A stretch of 64,000 bases of DNA, taken from positions 62,068,915-62,132,914 of the forward strand of contig NC_079216.1 in the NCBI RefSeq assembly GCF_029633865.1, written 5' to 3'. Shown here piece by piece: positions 27,376 to 39,300 of the stretch. The notes under the pieces are model-generated. The model was not told where the DNA came from. It did no database searches and worked only from the letters and a program-made list of their open reading frames with translations. The stretch comes from Lampris incognitus (taxonomy: Eukaryota; Chordata; Actinopteri; Lampriformes; Lampridae). A program made the position numbers and the translations under genes. Position 1 is the stretch's first letter, and every line of letters starts with the position of its first letter.

Positions 27376-30300
27376 TCAGTGAAGGCTCTTGTTTAAATAT
27401 TGTACAAACATGTTTGAAATTTGTCCTATATTCTCTGTTGGGTGCATCTTTGTGTAGCTGATGAACTGCCGTCGCAATTTCCTTAGCTCTGCCATGTTGA
27501 AGCTCCTGGTAAGCTGAATGTTATACATCAAGTCAAGGACATCAAAATGTGGCAAGGTGGCTGAAATACAGGTTATCATAACCATCATTACGGAGACTGA
27601 ACCAAGACTGAACCAAAGTGAAACGAGACAATATCCCTACCTTAGAAAAAGTGTATATGTACGTTTAAAAAAGTGACAAAATCATATTCTTCCTGTTTGA
27701 TGATGACAACAGTATCAAAGGCCAAAGATAATACGGAGAAGGGAATAATATTTGGGAACTCCAATACCAATTTAAAAAAAAAAAAATCAAACACAACAAA
27801 GCTATTAGTGTGGAACTAGTCAGTTTGCCTTGGCCATCATATTCAAAGTAATTAATTCAAAGAGGAATATCAAAGGGTTTGCCTCTGGGAATTGCTGAGG
27901 CAAACTCTGACCAAAGTCCACTGATCTAATTTGGATTCTGTCCCACACATTCCAACACGTGTGCGTAGTAGCAAGACCTTTAAAGGTGCCCGGTGCCTTT
28001 GCCTTCAATTGAATTCAATTAAAAATGATGCTCTTTGATGCACATAAACTCATCCAGTCCTCCCACCAAGGAGTTTGCACATTTCATACAGGGTGACTTT
28101 TGCCTCCCACTGTTGTCGGGATATGGCTTGACTTGCATTAGGTAGGAGATTATATATATGTACATAAAACAAGACTACAACAACCACATCCGTTTTATAT
28201 TTACCTGTGAAATTATTGAAAAGGCAAATATAAAAACATATGTATGTGTGTGAATGTGTCAGCCCTGTGATGGCCTGGCAGCCTGTCCAGGGTGTCTCTC
28301 CGCCTGCCATCCAATGACTGCTGGGATAGGCTCCAGCATCTTCGCAACCCTGAGAGCAGGATAAGCGGTTCGGATAATGAAGGGATGGATGGATGAATGA
28401 ATGAATGAATGTATGTATGTGTCATAGAAGGATATCTTTTCTGAAGTCCCTGGAACTGCAATGAGGTCCCCAGGAACACTTGTCTTCTGTGCATTGAGAA
28501 TTGCCTTGGAAAAAAAAACATCAAAAATAATGATTATCTTTATATTTACTTTTATTCCTTAACTGTATTAAAGTGTGTGAGGCATCCGGCCTCCTGTGGT
28601 TGGTGCTAAGATATCCAAGTATTGCAATAAAGCAATTTGACTATTAGGAAAACATGGACATACAAAAGTCAACATTTAAGAATTTAAGACTGGTTTATAA
28701 TTAAATTAATTGAAAGATTAGTTTCCAAATTCATGGGCAATTAAAAGTGAGAAGATTTAAGAAGAGTGCATTTGATTAACAAAAAAGATGAGTAAACAAT
28801 GATACCAAAATAACTGATTGGAGGCTTACCATTAGCACATCTTGTGTGATCTTGTCCAGCTCATACAAAAAGTTTGTGGATGACAAAGGTTGCTGTGGAG
28901 GAAAAGAAACAAACAAACAAAAAAACAACCAATTTCACAAAACAGAAATTGCATACACCTTGTTGGCAGAATAAAGTGTAATACAACTAAAAACTCAAGT
29001 AAACACTTCTTCCTACAGAATAATTACACCAACGCTGTGTGTGTAACCATGCTGTGTACGTCACCTACACTCAGCGTAGACTGATTCGGTGGAGGTGCTT
29101 TTCTTTTGAAAATGGCATCTGAGATGGCTTCATATGGAAGCGTGTCATCTTTCTGAATAGTGAATAGAGGACTGTCCCATCGGTTTCTGGAATCTGGAGC
29201 TTCAAATCTCAACACCAACGCATCTAGGCTACAGAAGAAGAAACAAACGCTGGGTCATTTCCTTGACAAATGTGTCGCATGGGATTAAGATTTGACAGTT
29301 GCATACAAAGGATGATTTACAACTACTGAAAAGACGAGTAGCAGTGTTATCACAGTGTCCGCAGCTGCTGAGTGCGAGGGCTTCTTACGCACATCTCCTG
29401 AGTGTACTGCTCAGCAGCATCTCTGTCGATATTCCACGTCGAGCTCATTTCAGCTGAGGTCAAACAGTATACCTTTAAAAGAGAGGTCGCATAAGATTCT
29501 TAGTTTCTCTAACCTGTTAGAGGCAACACATGACACTCTGCTTAGTTTAATACCATCCAAAGTCCTGTGGTAGTTTGCCTTGTGCACTTACCAAGCAGTG
29601 AGGTGTCTGTGTGTGTTTGATGAGGCAGTAAAGTTCATATCTGTAGCCTGTAGGGGACAAAAAGGCCAAAGGTAGTTAAGAATACAAACAAATTACAAAG
29701 CATTGATGCAGTCAGTTTATTTATAGTAAATATCCATGATCACCATCAGAAAAAAATTACCTTTGATGTAATTTAATGAATCCAAGATGATTACGTCATC
29801 TTTGCTGAGCTTCCTATGCAACCAATAACAATAAGCATTAAAACTGAGCCGACGTCATGTCAGTAGGCGGTCAAACATTGAATCAGAAGAGAGAAAAAAT
29901 AAATAGATTCCTACCTCTCTACTTCAGATTTGAGAGCGCCTCTTAGATTTTTTTCCCTCTGCGAATCTGAAACAAATTCAGCGAGAGTGGGCTGCAATGG
30001 CGGATTTCAAACTTAGCAGCTATTTATTGGCTACTAAGTTCAGCTATGTATTCGTATTGTGCAGACTGGGAGTTGGATTCCGGTAGACGTGCCATATCTC
30101 AGAGCTTTACCCCACAGCGGAAATGCACAATTACGCATTTGTTCACGAGAAGTGGTTTTGTTGCAAGGCAGATTGGTCATGATTGGGTCTCAACTCTGCA
30201 GCCTGTGGGGTATGCACGAGATGCTTTACATCAGTGTTTCTCAACCGGGGGTCCGCGGACCCCTAGTGGTCTGTGAAAATAAAATATCTTTAAAAAAGAG

Positions 30301-31283
30301 ATCCTATGACATTTATAGAAATAGGATTATTTTACTCAAATGTGACTGAGACCTTTATCTACCTAAACTATAAAGGGTAACATGACTTTTTTCTCTAATT
30401 ACATCTGTTTCACAAGTGTAATTTATTGTATTTTAATAAGAGATCTCGCTCCCGTTTGCATTGTTAAAAGTTACTGCATCAAAATTCTGTTTTGTTACAT
30501 ATATCTGAAAGTTACTGAATACATATTCTGTTTTGTTACATATATCTGAAAGTTACTGAATACATACTGTTTTGTTACATATATCTGAAAGTTACTGCAT
30601 AAGAATTCTGTTTTGTTAACTATATCTAAGTTACAACTGAAAGCTCTTATTTTTGCCCCAAAGAGTGAATAAATGCTATAATGCAATTTAAAATGCAGTT
30701 TCTACTGTTTCTATCAAATTGCAACCCCTCTCCCCCAAGATCAGGTGGAGGGGGTCCTCAGGGTAGATCAAAAATACGCAGGGGGTCCAGGACCCCAAAG
30801 AGGTTGAGAACCACTGCTTTACATGACGGCAGCATCGCCGGAAGAACACTTGATGTTGTTATCTTCCACTTTTGTGACTTTAAAGCTAAAGGCGACCGGT
30901 GTATCTGCAGGCATGGGCGCAGCTGTGCCTGGGAGTGCCATGTGTGTGCAGGTTTTTCCATCCAACCAGCCACTGCACCAGGTGAGTTCACTGGCCATAC
31001 ACCTGCAGCCAAAGAGGACACATTACCCTTTGTAGTCGCTCGGTGCGGTGTCGGGCTGGACGGGAAACCGGAGTACCCACGGCACTCCGTGGTCGCCTAC
31101 GCCCGGTCGCCATCACGTAAAGGCTCTCTTACCGGCGTAAACAGCATTCTTCTCCACGTCGATGGCGCCGTCTCCGACAATATGTACCTTTCTGTCCGTG
31201 TTGCTTTCGAAGTAACTCTTTAACTCGTGTGTCCGCCGGGTTTTGCCGCTGCAGGGATAGCCGCACATCTCTACGAGAGGCAT
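27376..31283 (-). CDS. kti12: KTI12 homologue, nine exons, one U12-type intron
   Basis: Exons: 31133-31283, 29915-29966, 29761-29813, 29592-29647, 29393-29472, 29069-29228, 28830-28892, 28436-28504 and 27376-27519. The phases join to 275 residues. Residues 8-15 (GYPCSGKT) are a P-loop; VIILDSLNYIKGYRYELYC is the second conserved block. LRFEAPDSRNRWDSPLF, APPPNQST and LRKLRRQFISYTKMHP match the KTI12 C-terminal region. KTI12 is an ATPase that binds Elongator and tRNA and is needed for wobble-uridine modification. The last intron is not GT-AG (separate entry), exon 5 uses GTGCGT, and the rest are GT-AG. The N-terminal linker is shorter than in human KTI12, which is intronless. Intron 1 holds a 585-bp MITE. 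Confidence 0.93.
27520..28435 (-). other. kti12: U12-type AT-AC intron of kti12
   Basis: On the minus strand the intron starts ATATCCTT, the perfect U12 AT-AC 5' splice signal (28428-28435), and ends TATAAC. TCCTTGAC, a close match to the U12 branch signal, lies at 27532-27539, placing its adenosine about 13 nt before the acceptor. No GT donor exists near exon 8. Splicing here joins ...TSEK to IQLTRSFNMAEL in phase 0, aligning with human EHLRFTRPLTMAEL. Confidence 0.88.
28248..28418 (+). mobile_element. SINE 3' fragment beside the kti12 U12 donor
   Basis: The SINE body CAGCCTGTCCAGGGTGTCTC and TGGGATAGGCTCCAGCATC runs to GAGAGCAGGATAAGCGGTTC and a GGAT/GAAT tail. The tail ends about 10 bp from the U12 5' splice motif of kti12 intron 8. 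The 5' part of the SINE is missing. Confidence 0.8.
30232..30816 (-). mobile_element. hAT-type MITE, CAGTGGTTCTCAACC family (copy 3)
   Basis: 585 bp in intron 1 of kti12, reversed relative to copy 1. Ends are CAGTGTTTCTCAACC and GGTTGAGAACCACTG, with perfect 8-bp flanks CTTTACAT at 30224-30231 and 30817-30824. Three to four tandem TACATATATCTGAAAGTTAC units lie inside. Confidence 0.93.
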
Positions 31284-31856
31284 CGCTGCCCACCTGCGAG
31301 CGCAGCTGCTTCTTTAACCCGGAAGCGGAAGGAGTTCGGGCTGGAAACGCTTCCGTATACATTCTCTCGTAAACCACGTGATAATCCAATCACGGAAATT
31401 TGAATTGGTTCATCTGGATATAACGTTATTGAGAGACGTTTGGCTTGACTTGCGGTGATCAAGTTTGGGGTTTATTGATTAAATTTGGGGATATGAATAA
31501 ATACAGTGGTTAAATTCCGGATTAAGGTCGAATCGGAGGCGGCCGCGCAACATTTCGGGTACCTGCGTCTGTTCACGTGGTTTCCGAGAGAATGTCGGCG
31601 GAGTAGCGCCTTGTTTTAAACTAAACTTTTCTCAAAAGCGTAATTATATTGCGTGAAAATAAGCACAAAATGCAGACACGTCTAGCTTTCAGCACCAGTT
31701 TATTACATTTTTTTACTGGTTTATTACATGTTAACACATACGAGTTCAAAGTGAACCACTAACGAAAACCTAATAACCATACCGCGCATTATAACGGCAT
31801 TTTCATATACAATTTACGAATGGTAACTCAGAAATATGTGTAACCGAGGGTGTGTA
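31284..31856. promoter_or_regulatory. kti12: kti12 upstream region
   Basis: The first 100 bp upstream of the kti12 start codon are CpG-rich and contain GATAATCCAATCACGG (a CCAAT box, about 31379-31394) and a CACGTGG E-box. This fits a promoter. The remainder to 31856 shows no coding signal. Confidence 0.45.
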
Positions 31857-32087
31857 GATGTCGCCTATACTGTGTGAAACTATAAAATAACAAATACCGG
31901 AGGTTCCACTTTCCCACGAGGACCGCTTCATTTGGATCCCCTCCCAACAGAACGCCACAGCAACGACACTGCGTACAGCACTTCCGCTCTCTCTTCGGCC
32001 TTCAAAATAAGAGCTCAAGGCATATACTGTGGCAACAGTTTATAACAGGAACTTAAAATCACTAACAGGGCAAGTCCAGAAAAATAG
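31857..32087 (+). repeat. unclassified repeat, copy B (empty MITE site)
   Basis: About 90 percent like copy A at 7144-7356. It reads continuously GTCGCCTATACTGTGTGAAA where copy A is split by the MITE, so it preserves the uninserted target. It lies between kti12 and the nmb exons. Confidence 0.8.
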
Positions 32088-32351
32088 GTTACATATGTAA
32101 CGTTTAAATGATACATAAAAAAACAATAAAATTACTTTTTTTTGGTCATGAAAGTGAGAGTTCTTTTGTGGGATATGTTATTTTAACGGTAATACTCAAA
32201 CAAATGAAGGTGGTAAATGTTCTTCAAGCAGGATCCCGCCCTCTACAGCAATAGATAAATAAATAAAAAGGAGTAAAACGGTTAAATTAGCACAAGTACC
32301 CATCCTCCGGCTTGATCTTCCACCACTATGACAACAACAGCAGCAGGATAC

Positions 32352-32818
32352 TAACTTGTCTGATTTCGGTTTCTGTTGAGCCTGTAGAGCGTTTGTCATC
32401 ATTCGAATGATGAGCTCCGTCACATCCTCTGACCTGACCAGTGCGCTGGACTGCCAGGCTTGGCTTGACCAGGGATACCCAAATCTCCATACGCGAGTTC
32501 CAGAAAGGAGTTATCCACAACACGCCTCTTACCCATGAAATGGCCTTGTGCAACAAAAGACAACGTTCAAATGTGCACAAAAAATTAAGAAGCATTTAAG
32601 GAGAGTGTACTGACATGAAGTAATTGGAATAATGGCATAACATGACCCTTACCTGTTGCCCACAGATTGCCCCTCGGGTTCACCTTGATCCTTGAAACTT
32701 TATTTTTAAATTCAGTCAAATCGAGAGTCATTGCGGACGACGTCAAAGTGAAATAAACGAATAGAATAAACGAACCCAGGATTCCTGCTCTGCAAAGCCT
32801 TGCCAATATCCCTCCCAT
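32352..32818 (-). CDS. nmb: neuromedin B precursor, first two coding exons
   Basis: Exon 1 (32653-32818) encodes a signal peptide (MGGILARLCRAGILGSFILF...) and the run KVNPRGNLWAT. Exon 2 begins at 32544 with GHFMGKR. Together they give the bombesin-family decapeptide GNLWATGHFM followed by the GKR amidation and cleavage site. NMB is a secreted amidated neuropeptide acting on NMBR. Further down exon 2 a plausible C-flanking peptide (SSALVRSEDVTELIIRMMTN) is in a different frame from the hormone, which hits a stop first. This is an indel, an assembly error or an overlooked splice. The donor at 32352 (TTA/GTATCC) and any third exon are uncertain. Human NMB lies next to ZNF592, as here. Confidence 0.85.
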
Positions 32819-32987
32819 CGTTTAAAAAAATAATAATTTAAAAGCAACCTGACAATGGTTAAGACTCCCCCAGCTTGGAAATCTCGGCTGTTCCGCTACT
32901 TCGGGGAGGTTGACGGTTATACGGGAGTGGGACGGGCTTAATATTCCAATTAGGTGACGTCACAGGCAGAGGTTCGTTTCCTTACTG

Positions 32988-33638
32988 CAGTGTTTCTCAA
33001 CCGGGGGTCCGCGGACCCCTAGTGGTCCGTGGTGTAATTGCAAGGGGGTCCGTGAAAATAAAATATCTTTAAAAAAAAGAGATCCTGTGACATTTATAGA
33101 AATAGGAATATTATACTCAAATGTGACTGAGACCTTTATCTACCTAAACTATAAAGGGTAAACATGACTTTTTTCTCTGATTACATCTGTTTCACAAGTG
33201 TAATTTATTGTATTTTAATAAGAGATCTCGCTCCCGTTTGCATTGTTAAAAGTTACTGCATAAAAATTCTGTTGTTACATATATCTGAAAGTTACTGAAT
33301 ACATATTCTGTTTTGTTACATATATCTGAAAGTTACTGAATACATATTCTGTTTTGTTACATATATCTGAAAGTTACTGAATACATATTCTGTGTTGTTA
33401 CATATATCTGAAAGTTACTGCATAAGAATTCTGTTTTGTTAACTATATCCAAGTTACAACTGAAAGCTCTTATTTTTGCCCCAAAGAGTGAATAAATGCT
33501 ATAATGCAATTTAAAATGCAGTTTCTACTGTTTCTATCAAATTGCAACCCCCCTCCCCCAAGATCAGGTGGAGGGGTCCTCAGGGTAGATCAAAAATACG
33601 CAGGGGGTCCAGGACCCCAAAAAGGTTGAGAACCACTG
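32988..33638 (-). mobile_element. hAT-type MITE, CAGTGGTTCTCAACC family (copy 4)
   Basis: 651 bp with ends CAGTGTTTCTCAACC and GGTTGAGAACCACTG and perfect 8-bp flanks CCTTACTG at 32980-32987 and 33639-33646. It is longer than copies 1 and 3 because it has one more internal CTGAAAGTTACTGAATACAT unit. It sits about 170 bp upstream of the nmb start codon. Confidence 0.93.
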
Positions 33639-33646
33639 CCTTACTG

Positions 33647-35436
33647 GATACACGATGCGCAATAGCGCATCACTTTCCCCCCATGAACGCTATTAAGCAT
33701 AAAAACTCAACATCCCAAAACCGTCTGACTCTGAAAAGAATAAAACCCAGTGTGGTATAAAATCTATCGGCCTCTCGACATCTGAGCCAGTCTTTAAACA
33801 TCTGAGAGCAAACAGCAGGGAGGCATGACTCAATGCAACAATTTATTGGTGAGTAACTGACGTCAACATAACGGCAAGGCACAGGGGCCACTGCATGCTA
33901 AATAGATGTGATGATGGCTTTAAAAATGCTGTGAATCAGGGCGGACCATTAGCTACTCCACGTGCACAAGATGACCTTACTGTACACAGTATCAAAAGTA
34001 CAAACGTCTTCCAACAGGCAGTACAAAACAGAAAGTTGTGGAAGGTACATTTCATTTTAGCCTGCGCAGTTAAAGTGTAGATTTGAGGACAGGTGTTAAG
34101 GGGTACAGAGAAATAGTCAGCATTTATATAGAAAGTTCACTCGCTTAGTTAAGTCAATATGACCACGTGTTGTCATTCCCAAAATAATTTATAAAATTGA
34201 AAATACGGGATAATGCACATTTTATAAACTTATTTATACATTGCACTGAGATAATCCGCAACACCCGGAAGCTATACAATATTTAACAATCACTGCCATT
34301 GACCATGGAGGTAGGACCTGTCATGTGCCACGTACCGCTTTACATATCAAGGCCTGTAAACATTAAATTACCATCAATCCAAAAACATGATCCGAGAGCT
34401 TTCACCCCCCCCCCCCAAGTCATCATCAGGCTTATAAGATCCTGGAATTGACCAACGTTCCCATATGAGTGTTTTTATCTCAAAGGAGTCTTAATGAATA
34501 AAAGCCCTGATTTTTAAAACATGTACACGTGCATGCCACCAACCTTCACCTGAACACTTCAAAACATCTGCTCTGGACTCTTTCAAAAGAGCGCACCCTG
34601 ATCTTAATATTCTACTTTCAATTGCTTGAATAATGCACTTCTGACACTTTGAGGTATTTTAAATACTGCTAAACCTCACTTGCAACACCTCTCGTTTTTC
34701 CATGCTTCCGCTCATTTAAAAAAGAAAAGAAAGGCAAAGAAAAAAAAAAACAGCTTCAGGTCAACATGCAACAAGAAATGCAATACATTTATAATGACTA
34801 AAACATATACTGTAGAGGCATTGTGGGACACTTGATAAAATAATTTTGCACATTTAAAGGAAACTTATTGGAAGTTAGCCTGCAAAATAGGCTACACTTA
34901 CAGAGGCAACTCAACATGTGTTTTGATCTTGCAGAACGCTTTGTTTTGGTTAAGTGTTCTATATGAATGCAATATATTTTAATGGATATTGAATCATCTA
35001 TACTTTGTAGTACATGTTAACTATAAGTCTGTATATATTTTCACTTAGAAATTCATTTGAATTGCAATACTGCTGTATTTCACCAGTATGGTAACAAATA
35101 TCCTGAATCTTATTCAGATAATATAATATTATGCAGCACAAAGTGCTTAGAATTACACACAGTTCGGCTGGTTACTGATATCAAAAGCAAAATCCTACCC
35201 CCCTCTATTATATCTGTCAATACCAGGCTTAAAAATAAAACACATTCCTGAGTCTCTTGTTGGCGTGGCAAAACCATTCAAACAAAAAACAACGAATAAA
35301 CCATTTGTCAGCTCTGCCATGAATGCAGTGAACTCCTTAAGGTTCTTTAACACAAAGTTTTAAACTTTTAACACTAACATACAAACATATATATGAAATG
35401 TTTTTATATATATATATATTTAAATATAAAAAAAGA
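33647..35436. other. intergenic DNA between nmb and znf592
   Basis: AT-rich DNA without a coding signal I can support. A C run lies near 34407. The right part, nearest znf592, may be its distal 3' UTR or simply spacer. Confidence 0.4.
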
Positions 35437-36030
35437 AGGGGCACCCCGCTGGCTAACTTGGTAGGGCACGTACCGCATAGAGGTCTGCAAGACTGCCGGC
35501 TCCCGACAAACTTGAGTCGATTCGGGCCGGGCCTTTTTTTTTTCTTTCTAATAGATCGGGCTCGGGTCAGACTTGGGCTCATTTAAATTCCCTTAAACAT
35601 GCAGAGCACACATAGGCCACTGTATGAAATACTGTAATATTGATTATAAATATTATACATACGCATGGGTACGCGTGCATTACACAGGACAGCTGACCAT
35701 GCCGTGTGTGTGTGTGTGTTTGCATGTATCAGAGAGCGTGCGTCAGAGAAAAAAGTGATATTGGTTTCGGTTTCCCATTGGGCACAGGCTGGAAAATTGT
35801 GGAATTTGTTGGGCTGGGGCCGGGCTAGGGCTTGAATACCACGGGCCAGGGTTGGGCTAGGGTTGGAGTTTTTGCTCGTGCAGGGCTCTAGTACCACGTA
35901 AGGCTGAGTCCTTACTGCAGTGGCCTGGGTTCGAATCTTGCCCGGGCCCTTTGCTGCATGTTATCCCCTCTCTCTCCCCTGCCTTTCCTGTCTCTCTACT
36001 ATTGATGTCAAATAAAGCAGAAAATGCCAA
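35437..36030 (+). mobile_element. tRNA-type SINE split by an insertion
   Basis: The SINE head CCGCTGGCTAACTTGGTAGG (A-box-like) is at about 35449. Its B-box part GCCTGGGTTCGAATCTTGCC and body GCCCTTTGCTGCATGTTATC with CAAATAAAGCAGAAAATGCC plus an A tail are at about 35925-36045. Between them, about 35480-35890, is an insertion with short inverted ends TAGAGGTCTGCA and TGCAGGGCTCTA and GTACCGCATA/GTACCACGTA flanks, consistent with a hAT-type MITE. Exact borders are approximate. Confidence 0.6.
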
Positions 36031-36307
36031 AAAAAAAAAAAAAAAACTTAAAAAAAAAGAATACATAATTTGATATATTCATTTTGTCCTTACAATCGTG
36101 AAAGTACTGTTATCCAGAAAATATAGGGACTCCATTAGCAGTTACTGTCTGTGGCTGCAAATGACGTCAAAGACATTGAAAGGCCCCAGAAGTACCTCCT
36201 TCGTGCAAAGCATCAGGCATCACATATAGCCTTCACTTTGAAAAATACAAACAAAAAAAAACAAGACAAACTAAAGCAGCTTCAAAGAGACTCAATGGAG
36301 GCTCTAA

Positions 36308-39300
36308 CTACTGGAGAGGGACCGCTTGGGTCTGAGCGTGAGAGCTCAGTGTTAAGTTACAGCCCAGCTTCCTGTCACAGTGCCGACCCGGTGGCTCTTC
36401 TGCTTGCGGAGGATTTGTTTCATTTGGGGCTGGTACCAAGTTATTTATTTCTCTGGCCTCTGCTGGTCTAACAGACAGGCTGGCTCGCTCCGTCCCCCTC
36501 GTCTCTGGCCCCTCCGCTTCCGCCGTCTCCTCCTCAGACTCCTTGATTTTGTGTACAATAAAAAGGTGTCTGTTGAGCGACAGCAGTGATGCGAAACACA
36601 GTCCGCAGTGAAGGCACTGGGGCGTGTTCTCGCCGGTTTTATGCTGAGGTATATGCTGCTGGAACCGCACGCTGTCCTCGGTGGTGAAGCCGCACTTTGA
36701 ACAGCGGAATCGAGTTTTCAGACGTTTGGCTGAGGAAACGTCTCGACTACCAGCAGGCTCCTGCCCTTCCCCTTGGACGCCAGTGGCAGGTCTTTTTGAA
36801 GTAAGCGCCTGCAAATCACACAAACTATGCATCTCAGTACAAAAAACAAAAACAAAACTGACACGATGTGTCTTTGTCTACATTATTTTTTTTTTTCTGG
36901 TGTAGAAATGTAAAAAAAGAACAAACAAATTACCTCTTGCAAATCCTTGCTGGTTTCCTGTATAGCTGTTTTTGGCATTAGGCTTAAATCAGGGTTTTTA
37001 ATTCCATGCATGAGAATGATGTGATTCTTCAACATCACACTTGTGGCAAATATTGTTTTTGTGTCTGTGCAGTACCTGAGTAAAGAAAAAAAAAAACATC
37101 AATACACACAAATACAGAAGCAAATTTCACACAATTAGGTTATTTTTAATCAAATGAACAAGACAACACAGTAATCCAGTGTTTCCCACACATAGACTTT
37201 ACTTGGGTGAGCTGCCCAGGTATGTTAACAGCCGCCAAAGTATATCTGGCGACGCATTTTTTTGTTTTTTTATCCGTCCGAGAAAACGACGTCATTCGCG
37301 ATCAGTTAACTAGTGAACAACCTCCCCTTACTCTACCCACCCCCTACCTGTTCCCTACGCTGTTGTGAGAAGGGTCAACTGACAATCCCGCACATGCTCA
37401 GCAGAGAAACAGACATTCTCTGATATTACATTAGAAGACACGGACACAGTGGGTATTCTACAAGCACAGACCAAGTAAAGCAGCTACCTCCTTTGATCCT
37501 ATTGTAGAATTGTTCTCTAACTTTGGTAGTAGCTTCGAATTCTATGAACGAAAGCGGCAACTACGCTGCGTTGGTAGCTACAAGATTCAAGAGAGTATTC
37601 AGCACATGTAACTTGACCATTGCGCAATAGGCAGCAAAGTTGTCCTGGCTAAATATCCATCCATTCGTTATCCGAACCGCTTTTCCTACTAGGGTTGCGG
37701 GATGCTGGAGCCTATCCCAGCAGTCATTGGGCGGCAGACGGGCAGGCACCCTGGACAGGCCGCCAGGCCATCACGGGGCTGACACATTCACACCTAGGGA
37801 CAATTTAGTACGGCCGAAACTCACACAGACACGGGGGGAACATGCAAACTCCACACAGAGGACGACCTGGGATGACCCCCAAGGTTAGACAACCCCGGGG
37901 TTCGAACCCAGGACCTTCTTGCTGCAGAGTTGTAGTACTCGAGTCCAGGACTCGGACTCGGGTCTGACTTGAGTCGTGACCCGACTTGGACTTGAGCACT
38001 GATGACTCGGACTTAGACTCGAGCATTGACTGCATTTAGACTCAGAAGTTGGAGATGAGGACTCAGACTTGTTAATTGACAAAGACTTTTTTTTGTTTTT
38101 GTTAGTTTTTTTGGAATACGCCCTAATAATTTGGCACAAGATATTGATAGCTATATTAATACCGTAACATTATGCATTTTCATGCAAGGGCAGGCACGTG
38201 TGTTCCACCTACATGCGGATTCACGTGCACACCCTCATGTTGGAGGGTATGAGCCCATCTTCTTCGACTCAGACTCATCCTTGATGACTTGGACTCAGGT
38301 CATGGGGACTTGACTCGGACTCAAACACTGGGGACTCGAGAGACTCGACTCGGACTCGAGGTTTAGTGACTCGACTACAACACCGTCTTGCTGTTAGGCG
38401 ACCACACTAACCCTGTGCCGCCTGGCTAAATATAAGAAAGATTATAATTTGCCTTCTTCTTTGGGCTGTGGCAGTTAGAAAGACACCGACTAACTTTAGT
38501 CAAGGTTAGACTACTAATTTTTCATGCACTTACTCAGCAGGGTAAGTTAATTTTATCTTTCTATCAGCACTACACATACTGTGCATCTAATTTCTGTATA
38601 GTTAATTTAAAGCCAGGTGTTTGTTTGTCATCGGAGAAACAGACTGAAAGTGGAACACCCGACTGCATGTCTGCGAATATCGATAAACGGACCAGCACCA
38701 GGGCTGTTCCCATATGCACAGGCGTTGGAGCACTTTGAAAATCCTAGAAAGATTAGGTGTTCTGACAAACAGTGTCATCTTTGTACATACTAAAGATTGT
38801 TTTATTTAACTTCTTTTTTTTTAACTTGGTGTACTCTTCCCATCCTGTCTAAGGACAGGATGTTGTATTGCTGTTAAGCCCACTAAGGCAAATTTGTAAT
38901 TTGTGATATTGGGCTATACAAATAAAATTGATTTGATTTGATTTAGATGGAAAGGAAGGCTGGATCTGTGAGACACAACATTATGTGAAATTAATAAAAC
39001 TGTTCAATAAATCAAAATATTGTGTTAAAGGTCACACGTATTTGTTGTTTGTCACATGTAGTAGACTATTTTTGTGCCGGCAAGTAATGCTGGCCCTTTC
39101 CGCCTGCTACCACCACAAGTATATTTCAGACCTGTGGGAAACACTATAATCCATTCATTCTAGAGTATGATAGAATTCCTACCAACAAGAGTAAATTTTC
39201 TTCTTTCCATTATGGTCATTGCGAATGTGTCTTCTCAAACTGGCTGCAGAGTTAAAAGACCGCTGACACTGTCGACAAGGATACCTCTTGAGTGACTGTG

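Larger units (their letters stand above)
37177..39146. mobile_element. possible large hAT-like element in znf592 intron 6
   Basis: CAGTGTTTCCCACACATAG at the left and CTGTGGGAAACACTA at the right are inverted over about 14 bp and lie near the two ends of the intron. Both ends are next to TAATCC. The 2 kb between holds a SINE with its own MITE and a LINE-like tail (GGGCTATACAAATAAAATTG at about 38912). No transposase was found, so this may be a non-autonomous element or a chance pair. Confidence 0.4.

Noticed and set aside
28050-28310. QQWEAKVTLYEMCKLLGG frame as an extra kti12 exon
   Set aside because: It lies within the U12 intron, has no matching splice signals in phase, and KTI12 proteins have no such segment between TSEK and the C-terminal exon.
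30681-31223. 180-codon plus-strand frame near kti12 exon 1
   Set aside because: It runs through the end of a MITE and then antisense to kti12 exon 1, so it is a shadow frame.
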